Assembly: GCA_023205875.1 (NCBI GenBank) | Contig: CP060757.1 | Coordinates: 558,001-622,000 of the forward strand | From: Chloropicon primus | Lineage: Eukaryota > Chlorophyta > Chloropicophyceae > Chloropicales > Chloropicaceae | DNA length: 64,000 bases | Direction: 5' to 3' | In this document: one piece after another, positions 26,584-36,167 of the stretch | How the letters are laid out: the number at the start of each line of letters is the position of its first letter | Numbering within the stretch: the first letter of the stretch is position 1 | Notes under the pieces: model-generated | The model's database searches: none | What the model was told of the DNA's origin: nothing | What the model saw: the letters and a program-made list of their open reading frames with translations, nothing else | Translations under genes and position numbers: made by a program

Positions 26584-29541
26584 CTACAGCTGATCGTCGT
26601 TGAGCTGGTTCACAGTTGTTGTCTGCCTGTCTCTGTTGAACAACGGATTCGGGGTCTCCATTTTCAGCAAGCTTTTCCTCTTGGAGTTCACTTGCTGGAA
26701 GATGCTCATCATGGTATTCCTCCTGCTTCCTGCCCTTGACCTTCGGTGCGTCTTCAAGTTGGACTCCAAGGCCTTTATTGACTTGAACACGCTCGACTTT
26801 CTTGACGTTCTGACCGTCCTCATAGGGTTATCGGTGTTCCTCCCACCAGTCTCCGCTTTCTGGTAAGTCATGAGCTCTTTGTTCGGGGGACAGACATCAG
26901 AACTCAAGTCAAACATCTGCTGCACTTCCTCCTTCAGTCCTCTCCCAAGGCCGGAGGACGTGAAGGGGGTGTACGTGAAGTACTTTTGCTTGATTGTGCT
27001 CTTGATTTTCTCCATTCGACTCTCCTCGGTCCCTGAACTCGAGCCCGCCTCGCCCTTCTCCTCGCACTCGTGAAACTCGTCCCCCTCGTGCGGAAACAAA
27101 GCATTAATCTTTTCCCCCAAGCTCTCTTCCGTCTCCGCACTGAAGAAGAACTCCTCGAACGTCTTCGCCTTGTCTTCCACGTCGTCCGTGCTCAGGTCAC
27201 ACGAGTCACTGGCATCCTTGAATGACAGGCCGCCGGTTCCAGCATCCTCGAGCTCTTTGGTCCTCTGGGCGCCCCTGAAGACGCTGTACGCCGCAGCTAA
27301 GAACCAGATCCCTGCGGCGATGATGAGCAGGTTCCTGATTCCAGAGAAGCAGTAGTACATCAGCCCAAGCTGCAAGGGCGAAATGAATTTGAGGAGGAAG
27401 AAGACCATGTCCATAACGCCCTCTTGAAGCTGGCGTGGTCTCTGGGCCATTTTAAAGGCTATCACCCTGTCTGTTGCGCACTGCATCAGTATGCCGAGGA
27501 ACCCGATCAGCGGCGAGGACGGAACCATTGGCGCGAAAATTACGGCCATGCTGAGCGTCTTGATGGTGTCAGAGTACCTTATGGATAAGCTGAACTCTGG
27601 AGGCACGAGAATCTTGTCCAGGACATCTTGCGTCTTCGCGTACTGGCAGGACAGCCTGCTGCACAGCCAAGTTGGATCGAGGAGGGCAAGCATCGGCGAC
27701 ATGAATGCATCGATGAGCTGGGTGTAGAAAACCTGTTCGGCGAAGCCTCCCTCCACGTACCAGTTCTTCTCGGTAGCGGCAAGGAGAGGAATCACGCTGG
27801 TGTTCAAAAAATAGGCCGTGGAAAGTTTCATCAAGAGGTACTTTTCGGTGTCGGACCAACTGTGGCGGCGCTCGAAGCCGGAGAAGGCCCCCGCTATCAG
27901 GTGCATGACCATGTTCACAATGACAACGGCGAACGAGCTTGCCATGCTAAGTGACCGCACCCTGAACTGCTTCAAAAGCATCTCCTTGTTGTCGCTCTCT
28001 TTGTACGCGGAGCCCACCTTGTAAGCCACGAAATCACTGATGGCGTCTTCTTTCCAAACCTCAAGCTGCAGCTGGATCAAAGCACCGATCAACAGGACGC
28101 ACACCGTGCCGAAGTTGGAGCACAAGATCCTCAGCCCCTGGTTGAACCCGAAAGTGTTGGTGTTCTCCCACCTAAAGTCACTGGGCTCGGGTGCCCTCGA
28201 GACTTTGATGGTCCTGTCCTGGAACTTGGGGAACCTGGAAATGGTGTTGCACGTCGTGTACTTGCTGAAGGCCTTTGCGATCGGCCTGTTCTGGTCATTA
28301 AAGGCATTCTTGGCGAACGCCTCGTAAGAAAACGTCACCAGGGCCTGGCCCGTGTTCCTGTTCTTCCTCGCGTCTTCCATCACTTTGGCCTCCGCGGACG
28401 CGATTTCCTTCCTCAGGGCGCTTATTCTGCGGGTGATCCAATCCTTCCTGGCCGCGAGGGCTTTCTCCACCCCAAAGAAGGTTGCCCTCAAGAAGAAGGG
28501 CGCGCCAAAGTACGCAAGGGTAAAGAGGATGCCAGACACAGTCATGGTGTCCAATGTGTCCTTGGAGTGCAGGGAAATCTCCCTCTGCATCTCCTCCAGG
28601 TCCGTGATAGCCTTCTTCTTCTCGATCACGTTCCCGATCCTCGGCACTGGCACAGCCCAATGGATCGAGCCGTAGTGCCTGAAGAAGTTGTTCAGTTCCT
28701 CGAGGGTGCACCTCTTGGGGTTAATTCCAGAGATCAGCACGGTGTAGTCCGAGGCCGTGATCACCGCCGAGTTCAAGCGCTCGCCAAGCTTGTCGGACAT
28801 GATTTTGTTGCACGCCAACCACCCCGAGAACAGGACGATGCCAAATGCCATCATCCAGATGGAAAGGAAGGGAAACTTGTTGTTCTCAGCGTCGAGCTGG
28901 ATGTTGCAGCACAGCTCCTTGCTCTCGACGTGGTCACAAGGCATGTGCTTCCTGCACAGCAGGGGGTCTTCCATATTGATGTCGTTCACGCTCTGGCCTT
29001 CTCGGACGGTCACAGTGCACACGGCCGGGCAAAAGTATGGGTTGGAGTGGCCGCCCTTTACGCACAGAGACCCCGCCGAGAGCTGGGTGATCAGGTTCTG
29101 CACCTCGTACGGCCTCGAGCACGTCGCGTTCCTGCTCCCTCGAAGCGCATCCGCGAACTGGAGCGTGTAGCTCTCCTCGAACTCGACCTTGTTGTAGTAC
29201 TGAGTCACGTTCACAAAGTAGGTCACAGAGAGGACTCCCAAGATGACGAGAAACATGTTCAGGTGGTAGAAGTAGAACCCAAGGCCGACAGATTCCATCC
29301 CCACGATTTCGGGCCTGTCAAGAAAGTGGAACCGACTCTGGGTTCCGAATATTGGCAGGTGGGTGTTCGGGTCCCTCTTCACCTTGTAGAGCTTGAGTCT
29401 GTCAGCATTCTGTATGGCTTGGTTCAAGGAAAGCGCCTCGGATTTCTCTCTCTTCCTGATTTTCTTGCAGAAAAGTTTGGAGACTGACCACACGCACACC
29501 CCAAGGACCAGGTAGAGCAACCAAGCCACCGCCGCGGCCAT
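26584..29541 (-). CDS. OSCA/CSC1/TMEM63-family mechanosensitive cation channel
   Basis: 985 residues from ATG 29541; the preceding in-frame start is a TTG. The N-terminal membrane helix AAVAWLLYLVLGVCVWSV is followed by a cysteine-containing extracellular part (about 145-215), then the cytosolic insert with NIEKKKAI-type helices and the RNA-recognition-like fold (YTVLISGINPKRCTLEELNN). The DUF221 channel core lies at about 460-760, with helices such as LCSNFGTVCVLLIGALIQLQ, SFAVVIVNMVMHLIAGAFSG, IKTLSMAVIFAPMVPSSPLI and LGLMYYCFSGIRNLLIIAAG. A long charged tail (about 765-985) ends without known domains. OSCA channels respond to membrane tension or osmotic change. No intron in nearly 3 kb. 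Confidence 0.8.
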   Translation of the reverse strand: MAAAVAWLLYLVLGVCVWSVSKLFCKKIRKREKSEALSLNQAIQNADRLKLYKVKRDPNTHLPIFGTQSRFHFLDRPEIVGMESVGLGFYFYHLNMFLVILGVLSVTYFVNVTQYYNKVEFEESYTLQFADALRGSRNATCSRPYEVQNLITQLSAGSLCVKGGHSNPYFCPAVCTVTVREGQSVNDINMEDPLLCRKHMPCDHVESKELCCNIQLDAENNKFPFLSIWMMAFGIVLFSGWLACNKIMSDKLGERLNSAVITASDYTVLISGINPKRCTLEELNNFFRHYGSIHWAVPVPRIGNVIEKKKAITDLEEMQREISLHSKDTLDTMTVSGILFTLAYFGAPFFLRATFFGVEKALAARKDWITRRISALRKEIASAEAKVMEDARKNRNTGQALVTFSYEAFAKNAFNDQNRPIAKAFSKYTTCNTISRFPKFQDRTIKVSRAPEPSDFRWENTNTFGFNQGLRILCSNFGTVCVLLIGALIQLQLEVWKEDAISDFVAYKVGSAYKESDNKEMLLKQFRVRSLSMASSFAVVIVNMVMHLIAGAFSGFERRHSWSDTEKYLLMKLSTAYFLNTSVIPLLAATEKNWYVEGGFAEQVFYTQLIDAFMSPMLALLDPTWLCSRLSCQYAKTQDVLDKILVPPEFSLSIRYSDTIKTLSMAVIFAPMVPSSPLIGFLGILMQCATDRVIAFKMAQRPRQLQEGVMDMVFFLLKFISPLQLGLMYYCFSGIRNLLIIAAGIWFLAAAYSVFRGAQRTKELEDAGTGGLSFKDASDSCDLSTDDVEDKAKTFEEFFFSAETEESLGEKINALFPHEGDEFHECEEKGEAGSSSGTEESRMEKIKSTIKQKYFTYTPFTSSGLGRGLKEEVQQMFDLSSDVCPPNKELMTYQKAETGGRNTDNPMRTVRTSRKSSVFKSIKALESNLKTHRRSRAGSRRNTMMSIFQQVNSKRKSLLKMETPNPLFNRDRQTTTVNQLNDDQL

Positions 29542-29694
29542 GATGGCTGCCCCTCGTCCCTCCAAGGTCCTCCTCCTCTGTCTTTTTCAAAAATCTTTTC
29601 CATGAGATAAGGGCACCAGTTTCACGGGGGGGACTGAACCCATGGACAGCTCACCTCACAAAAACGTCGAGGCACGGCGCCGAGACTGTGACCT

Positions 29695-32661
29695 ATGAGA
29701 GAAGCAGCGAGGGAAACGAGGAGGAGGACGGCGAGGTGGACCGCCACGTCGTACGTGGTGGTCACGACCGTCGTCGTGGTCGCCATCGCGACGGCTGGGG
29801 CGACCGCGGCGAGGACGAGTCCCAGGACAACTCATCACGAGCATCATCATCATCATCACCACGTGCTGAAGAATGGCGTGGGCCCGGAGCTGTACCCGTA
29901 CGATCCCGTTGCGAACGCGAGTTCGGTCGTGAAATCTGGTGACGGGAAGGCGAGGTTTACCATTCTGACGGATCGCTTGATCCGGATGGAGTACAGCGAC
30001 GAGGGAACGTTCGAGGACCGCGCTTCGTTGGCGTTCGTGAATCGAAACACCGCAGCTCCGGTGTTCTCCGTGTACCAGAATGCGAGCCTGACGCAGATCA
30101 AAACGGAGTTCGTGGACATCGAATACACGGAGGGGCAGGGTTCTGGTGCTGGCTTCGGGCCGCACAACCTGGCCGTCAACGGCCTCGGCTCCAAGAAGTT
30201 CTCTTGGAAGCCAGGTCAGGTGAACGAGGGGAGGCTGCCGGGGGCAATCAAGTCGCTCGATACGCTTGGGGTCCAGACGCTCAACTGCACCACCATTGAG
30301 CGCAACCACCAGACCGTGCACAACGAGAAGCTGCACTGCAACTGGGCCCTGTTCTCGCGAAGCGGTTGGACTGTTTTCGATGACGCAACAACCCCGATGA
30401 TTAACCCCGAGGACGTGGACGGGTGGTGGGAGGTCGAGAAGAAGAACAAGAACAAGCAGGACTTGTACTTCTTCGGCCACGGCTTGGACTTCCTCGCCGC
30501 CCTCAGGGACTACAGGACAGTTGGCGGGGTGATTCCCATGCTGCCCAAGGCCGTGATGGGGGTCTGGTGGACGAGGTGGTTCAATTACAACACCGACGGG
30601 ATAAAGGACGTGGTCAACAATTTCAGAATGTACTCCTTGCCCATGGACGTGCTCGTGTACGACATGAACTGGCACATCAAGGACGGTTCCCCCGACGGAT
30701 GGACTGGATACTCTTGGGACGAAAGGGTCCTCCCGAACCACAGCACCTTGAACAGGTGGCTGAAGAAGCAGAACTTGATGCTCTCCGCGAACCTCCACGA
30801 CGACGAGGGGGTTGGCCCGAACGAGGCGCGGTACCCCGAAGCCTGCTCCGCTGCGGGAATCGACCCGGCGACAAAGAAGACCATCCCCTTCAGCGTCGCG
30901 AACAAGACTCTGATGCTCGCGGTCGAGGATCAGGTTCTGGCCCCTTTGAAGGCAAACGGCTCTGCCATTGATTTCTTCTGGGTGGACTGGCAGCAAGGCG
31001 GGAAGGAGGGAGGCGCGCTCGGCGGCCGATCGAACCCAACCATCTGGCTGAACAAAGTGCGCTGCACCGATGCCTTGAGGCACGGCAGGGACGAGAGAAA
31101 CATGGTTTTAGGGAGGTGGGGCGGGCTTGGCAACCACAGGTATCAATTGGGCTTCTCCGCGGATATTGCTGACCAACACGTTTGGGCAGACTGGTCTCTT
31201 CTGGCGTACCAGCCCTACTTCTCAGCGAGTGGATCCAACGTTGGCTACGGCTTTTGGAGTCACGACATTTTGACAGCGGGAAACAATCCGGAGTTGAGCC
31301 TGAGGTGGGTCCAGTGGGGCGCGAACTCTGCGGTGATGAGGTTCCACGACAGGGGCCTGTCCTCCGGACTTTGCAACGATCCCTTCCAGCACCCGGGGCA
31401 GTCCGGGAGCTGTGACATCGATCTGATTTGGAAACACCCAGCACACTACTTCCAAGCCATGCGTGCTGCTCTCCAGCGCAGGGCCCAGCTTCTCCCATAC
31501 CTTTACAACGCCGTGAGGGAGGCCTTTGACACTGGCGTGTCTCTCATTCGGCCGCTCTATTACTACCACAGCGACCTGGACATGTCGTACACCAACGACA
31601 TGGAGGGCACGAACACGGCCTATTACTTTGGGCCCTCGATGATTGTCGCTCCGGTTGTCAGTCCGGTGGACAAGGAAAAGAACTTGGCTTCCACCGAGAT
31701 TTGGCTGCCCCCAGGAGCTTGGATTGAGGTTGCCACGGGAAGCGAGATCGCCTCGGGGAGCTCGGGCTCGTACATCAAGCACGCGTGGGACATCACCGAG
31801 GTTCCCACCTACGTCAAGGCGGGAGCCATAATTCCAATCTCTCTGGACGGGGAGGCGGGGAAGACGATCGGCCAGGCTGGCAACCCTTACTTGACCTTGG
31901 GCTTCGAGATCTACCCTGCTGCGACGCCCAGCAGCCAAGTTTTCGTGTACGAAGACGACGGCAAATCCTTGGGCTATCTGAAGAACGAGTATGCCCTGAC
32001 GGAGGTCAACGTCCAGCGCGGTGCGAATGGGGCGACTACGATACAGTTGAAAGGTCCGGACGTGGACAAATTTCCTTGGTGGCCCGTGCTTGCGCGTTCC
32101 TTGCGCTTCTCCCTCGTGAACTCCCCTCCAGCAGCTTCCGTCAAGCTGAGAGCTCCGCTTGGACCCAACGGCCCAAACACGTGGCAAGATCTTAAGTACG
32201 ACGACATGAAAGATGCCGTGAGGACTGCGGAGGAGCCCGGGTTCTACTACGATGGATCCACGGGAACTTTGGTGGTCTCCGCTGGCGTGGTGCGGGTCGA
32301 GAGGACGATCACGATCGAGATCGAGTTTGTGCAAACCTCGACGAGCTTGAGCAGCCTGAAGGGTGTGTTGAGCAGGGCGAACCTCGCCAAGGAGGCTCTG
32401 GACGCCGTCCAGGGAACCCCTGGATTCTTCAACGCCAAGCAGGGATCTCTGGAGAGGCTCTCATCCATGGCCGCTCGAGTGGAAGCTGATCTTGCTGCTG
32501 GCAACACGGCCAGCGCCATGGATGAGCTCAACTCTTTCACGACCCAGCATGCCGCCGCTCTCAAGGAAGTTCAGGACACCAAGGAGAACGACAAGCACAG
32601 GAAGGACTACGCTTTGGAGCTGCTGTCCACGGCAGCGGTGATCCCAGTGCCCAGCCCATAA
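29695..32661 (+). CDS. Secretory glycoside hydrolase family 31 (alpha-glucosidase type)
   Basis: 988 residues from ATG 29695. An N-terminal signal/anchor (TSYVVVTTVVVVAIATAGAT, about 19-38) precedes a His-rich run near 47-56, so the protein enters the secretory route. The GH31 order is complete: N-terminal beta domain, barrel strand VMGVWWTRWFNYN, PMDVLVYDMNWH, the nucleophile region IDFFWVDWQQGG (Asp near 431), the acid/base region QLGFSADIADQHVW (Asp near 490), FWSHDI, WVQWGANSAVMRFHDRG, and the C-terminal beta domains (LPPGAWIEVATG, VKAGAIIPI). The last ~90 residues form an extra helical tail. GH31 cleaves terminal alpha-glucosidic or related bonds; the WVDW and FSAD sequences do not settle glucoside versus other substrate. 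Many NxS/T sites fit glycosylation. Confidence 0.85.
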   Translation: MREAARETRRRTARWTATSYVVVTTVVVVAIATAGATAARTSPRTTHHEHHHHHHHVLKNGVGPELYPYDPVANASSVVKSGDGKARFTILTDRLIRMEYSDEGTFEDRASLAFVNRNTAAPVFSVYQNASLTQIKTEFVDIEYTEGQGSGAGFGPHNLAVNGLGSKKFSWKPGQVNEGRLPGAIKSLDTLGVQTLNCTTIERNHQTVHNEKLHCNWALFSRSGWTVFDDATTPMINPEDVDGWWEVEKKNKNKQDLYFFGHGLDFLAALRDYRTVGGVIPMLPKAVMGVWWTRWFNYNTDGIKDVVNNFRMYSLPMDVLVYDMNWHIKDGSPDGWTGYSWDERVLPNHSTLNRWLKKQNLMLSANLHDDEGVGPNEARYPEACSAAGIDPATKKTIPFSVANKTLMLAVEDQVLAPLKANGSAIDFFWVDWQQGGKEGGALGGRSNPTIWLNKVRCTDALRHGRDERNMVLGRWGGLGNHRYQLGFSADIADQHVWADWSLLAYQPYFSASGSNVGYGFWSHDILTAGNNPELSLRWVQWGANSAVMRFHDRGLSSGLCNDPFQHPGQSGSCDIDLIWKHPAHYFQAMRAALQRRAQLLPYLYNAVREAFDTGVSLIRPLYYYHSDLDMSYTNDMEGTNTAYYFGPSMIVAPVVSPVDKEKNLASTEIWLPPGAWIEVATGSEIASGSSGSYIKHAWDITEVPTYVKAGAIIPISLDGEAGKTIGQAGNPYLTLGFEIYPAATPSSQVFVYEDDGKSLGYLKNEYALTEVNVQRGANGATTIQLKGPDVDKFPWWPVLARSLRFSLVNSPPAASVKLRAPLGPNGPNTWQDLKYDDMKDAVRTAEEPGFYYDGSTGTLVVSAGVVRVERTITIEIEFVQTSTSLSSLKGVLSRANLAKEALDAVQGTPGFFNAKQGSLERLSSMAARVEADLAAGNTASAMDELNSFTTQHAAALKEVQDTKENDKHRKDYALELLSTAAVIPVPSP

Positions 32662-32900
32662 CTGTATTTGACTTAATTTAAAATTCATCTAACTAACGCC
32701 TGCACGTTACAAAACAAGCAAGTGGCGGATCCATCCATTTCTTGAGTCATCGAAGGCTGACCGCTGATCCTTCCTTGGATCCTTGCCTCTCCCCTTCCCC
32801 ATCGTCCTCGTTCCCTCCGCTTCAGTCTATCCATTTTTGCCAGCTGGCGCCTTCCCCATTTTCGGGAGAGGCCAAGGCCAAGGAGAGGAGAGAGCTAGTC

Positions 32901-33967
32901 ATGGCCGCGGGCGAGGGAGGACAACCGCCTGGGGGCGAGGGGGAGGGTCAGGGAAAGAGGACGTGGAGCTTCTCGTTCAAGAGGGCTGTGAACGTCGCCA
33001 AGGGCCTGAATCCGATACAGACCAAGGTAACTCCGACGCCAGTGCTGCGAAGACAAAACAGTTACGAGGATTTTCGTTCAATAACTGACAGCATCACGTT
33101 CTTGTGCTTGCTTTCGACGCGGGGGGCGACTCGAAGCGAGTCAGCCAGATCAAGGACGTCGCTTTTGAGAAAGTGGAGGGGACGAAAAAGTACATCCAGG
33201 ACATGGACATCTCCGGAGAGGTAGGATGCGGGTGTGCCCCTGTTCAGTTCTTCTTCCCGCTCAGATTGAAGGAAAGGCGCTTCTCCCGGTTTGCTGACCG
33301 CTGATTCGCTCTCCGTTGCGCGCGCTTAAGGTTCGGACCAGGCTCTACCGCGAGTACAACGAGAGGCTGCGTTCCATCGAGCCCGACTTGAGGAACATGG
33401 GAAGGGCCATGGGGAATCAGATGCTGGTGAGTGAGGGAGGACGTGTGTGTGTGTGTGTGTGTGTGTTTTCAGAGAGACAGACTCAGGAGTCTCTTCTTCT
33501 TGCATCTTGTCTCTTGGCATGCGCGCGTGTGTGCTAACTTCTTCTTCCCTTTGATCCGCCGCACCGGACGAAACCAGAACACTCTCCTGATCCCGATGAA
33601 CGACCCCGTCGAGAAAAAGTGGAGAGAAGGCCTAGGTAAGGACACCATCATCTTCGAAAAGGGCTTGAGTTTGTGAGTTTGAGGCGCACAGAGCTGAAAA
33701 CTGTTCCTGCTTCCCCCTCCAACACCACACACGCGCGCGCGTTCGTCTTGAATATGCATCTGATTCTTAGGTTACGTAGGCATTTATCCGGAGATGACGC
33801 AGCTCGTGGTGAAGCCCATCCTCCAACCCTTCGTCGATGGTCTCTGGGAGCCTTTCGACGGGTTCATCGGGCAGTTCAAATCGGAGCTCTTCGTCTACGT
33901 CGCGATGAGTGGGGTTGCAGGCTTGTTGACCGGGTACTTCATCGGCAAGGCGAAGAGGGACCGATAA
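32901..33967 (+). CDS. Unknown five-exon small membrane-anchored protein
   Basis: Exons 32901-33026, 33149-33220, 33331-33426, 33578-33635 and 33771-33967 join in frame (phases 0, 0, 0, 1; introns 122, 110, 151 and 135 bp) to 182 residues. The N-terminus is Gly/Glu-rich, then basic (WSFSFKRAVNVAKGLNP). The middle is an amphipathic helix (TKKYIQDMDISGEVRTRLYR, then PDLRNMGRAMGNQML). The end has GYVGIYPEMTQLVVKPILQP, WEPFDGFIGQFKSEL and a C-terminal hydrophobic helix VYVAMSGVAGLLTGYFIG followed by KAKRDR. This suggests a tail-anchored membrane protein. I do not recognise the family. Every exon keeps a conserved-looking peptide and all junctions are clean, so the model is sound although the function is not known. 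Confidence 0.75.
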
Positions 33968-34243
33968 AGGCGGGCAGGGAAAACGGGCAAGGGAATTCCC
34001 TCGATCCATATCGTTGTGTAATCAACATCCTACTACTACTACTTTCTGCGATTGCATTGGATCGGATTGCACCCCTCCCTCCCTCCCTTCCGTTCCTCCG
34101 ATACATCGCCCTCGCCACCCTTGGTCCAGTCCCTCCCTCCCGCGCTGGCGCTGGCTGATGTGCCGAGAGAGAAAACGCTTGAGGATTGAGGGCGGAGGGG
34201 CTCCCTTCTGGCGTGGTCGACTCGACAGGTTCGAGGCGCGACG

Positions 34244-35809
34244 ATGAAGCTCATCATCAAGCTTCCCAAGAAGAAGGAGGGGTCCGCGAGCGCCGTGGAC
34301 GAGAGGAAGACGCAGCACTCCCTGGCGACGACGAGCGGCAAGACCACTGCGGAGCAGAACGAGGAAGCTGCTTTTGCTTATGGCTGGGGCGACTTGGACT
34401 TGGCGACGAAGGTCAAGTCCCGGAAGAGGAAAGCGACGGTGAAGACGGTGGCGACGAAGCTCGGGGAGGGCCTCGTGACCGTGGAATCCTGCGGCGGCGG
34501 GGACGCGGGGGAAGGGAAGAAGGCCAAGAAGGCCAAGAAGGCCAAGGGCAAGAGCAAGGAGGACAAGAGCCCGACGACGACGAAAATAAGGTTCCAGGTG
34601 GCGGACGCCAGTCGCGGGAAGAGCGGCGGGGCGGCCCTCCCGTCGCACCCCCGACCCGACGGGTCGAAGGTCGTATCGAACAAGCCGAAGAAGAAGAAGG
34701 GCGTGAGCTTGAAGGAGCGCATTGCCACCAAGGAGAAGATCAAGGGGGTTCTCTCCCTGATAGATACAATGGACGCGAACGAGATATTCAAGCACCCGGT
34801 GACGGAAGCGATCGCACCCGGGTACTTTTCCATCGTGAAGGAGCCCATCTGCTTGAGCGAGATCCGCACAAAGCTGGAGAACAACCACTACACCGCTTGG
34901 GAGGTGTTCTGGAAGGACTGCGTCCTCCTGTTCACGAACGCGATGAGGTACAATTCCGACGAGTCTATCTTCTACAAGACGGCGGAGGACATGCTCAAGG
35001 AGGCGGCGAGGGTCGCGAGGGACGCCTCCGGGGGCCAGCTTGACGTGAGCGACGTGCTGCAGCTGAAGGGCGCCTCTCTTCTGGGGCTTCTGGGGGACAG
35101 GAAGGGCAGCCCCAACAACGGCCTCTGGCACAGAAGGACGGAGTCGAACTTCTCGGGAAGCATTTTCTCGGGGGCTGACGCGCAGGATCAGAACCAGATC
35201 CAGAGCAAGGGGAACGCCGCATCGTCCGCCGGCGCTCCTTTGGCGGGAAACAAGGCCATGGACAGCCACACGAGGTTGAAGATGCAGTACGACTCGAAAA
35301 GCGTGATCAAGTACGCCCTGAGCCGGAGGGCGACGTTCAAGCCCCCTGAAGAGGACAGGGTGATGGGGCTGCTCCGCAACATGACGAATGGCGAAGGCCT
35401 GCCCTTCACGGACGGGGCCAAGCACGTCAATATCAGGAACGGCGTGAACAACACGGCGTACATGGCCAGCCTGAAGAAATTCTGCCAGGGCCTGCCGAAG
35501 GTGGCCTCGAACTTCATCTATGAGATGGCGGCCGAGAAGATCTCGCCAGGCATAGCGCAGAGGGCCAAGGAGAGGAAGGCGCAGGAGCTGCAGAGGCAGA
35601 GGGAAAGAGAGGCCGGCGGGCTGGAGGGGAAGACCGCCGCGGAGACCAGCGATGCCAAAAACACCTCCTCGACGGGGACTGAGAACGGGGTGAAGGAAGA
35701 GGACGGGAAGGCCAAGGGTCTCGCGGAAGCTCCCCCGCAGAAGCCCATGATGGTGGAGCCCCACACATCGCCACCCTTGCCGACCATCAAGGAGGAGGGA
35801 GGGCCATAG
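34244..35809 (+). CDS. Bromodomain protein (BRD7/9-like, chromatin)
   Basis: 521 residues from ATG 34244. The start MKLIIKLPKKK is typical of plant and BRD7/9-type bromodomain proteins. A Lys-rich region with repeated KKA units (about 65-110) looks like a nuclear signal. The bromodomain lies at about 160-255: IDTMDANEIFKHPVTEAIAP, GYFSIVKEPICLSEIRTKL, WKDCVLLFTNAMRYNSDES. The asparagine that binds acetyl-lysine is present in NAMRYN. Downstream is a moderately conserved helical part (KYALSRRATFKPPEEDRVMG; KFCQGLPKVASNFIYEM) and an Arg/Gln-rich coil. BRD7/9-type proteins are subunits of SWI/SNF remodelers; membership here is inferred from architecture. Confidence 0.8.
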   Translation: MKLIIKLPKKKEGSASAVDERKTQHSLATTSGKTTAEQNEEAAFAYGWGDLDLATKVKSRKRKATVKTVATKLGEGLVTVESCGGGDAGEGKKAKKAKKAKGKSKEDKSPTTTKIRFQVADASRGKSGGAALPSHPRPDGSKVVSNKPKKKKGVSLKERIATKEKIKGVLSLIDTMDANEIFKHPVTEAIAPGYFSIVKEPICLSEIRTKLENNHYTAWEVFWKDCVLLFTNAMRYNSDESIFYKTAEDMLKEAARVARDASGGQLDVSDVLQLKGASLLGLLGDRKGSPNNGLWHRRTESNFSGSIFSGADAQDQNQIQSKGNAASSAGAPLAGNKAMDSHTRLKMQYDSKSVIKYALSRRATFKPPEEDRVMGLLRNMTNGEGLPFTDGAKHVNIRNGVNNTAYMASLKKFCQGLPKVASNFIYEMAAEKISPGIAQRAKERKAQELQRQREREAGGLEGKTAAETSDAKNTSSTGTENGVKEEDGKAKGLAEAPPQKPMMVEPHTSPPLPTIKEEGGP

Positions 35810-36167
35810 AGGGGACGGAAGGCCGGTCTCGGGCGGGTGTCCCACTTTTTCCTTTGGGGAAGGGGGGGACGAGGCTTTGGAGACTTTTGATTAGTATCTT
35901 TGTATTATATATATATAAATGCAATGCTATGCAATCTTGGGGATCTGTCGCTTGCCCGAGCGACCGGCCTGCCCGAGCGACCGGCCTGCCCGAGCGACCA
36001 GCACTTCCCTTGGCGACGCCGTGTGCCCATCACCATGGTGTGGGGATCTCTTCAATTTCTCAATTTCGGGCTCATTGAGAGGAGAGAGACGCCGACTTCG
36101 CCGGCGTTCGTGGCGAGGGAGAGGGACCGGTCGAGAGGGGAGCAGAGGGAGAGGAGAGCAAAGCACC
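35810..36167. other. Spacer bromodomain / CTP synthase with 17-bp repeats
   Basis: 358 bp without a gene. The AT-rich part 35900-35930 (TATATATATATAAATGC) probably includes the bromodomain gene poly(A) site. Three tandem copies of a 17-bp unit (TGCCCGAGCGACCGGCC, last copy diverged) lie at about 35953-36001, upstream of the CTP synthase start. Confidence 0.55.
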
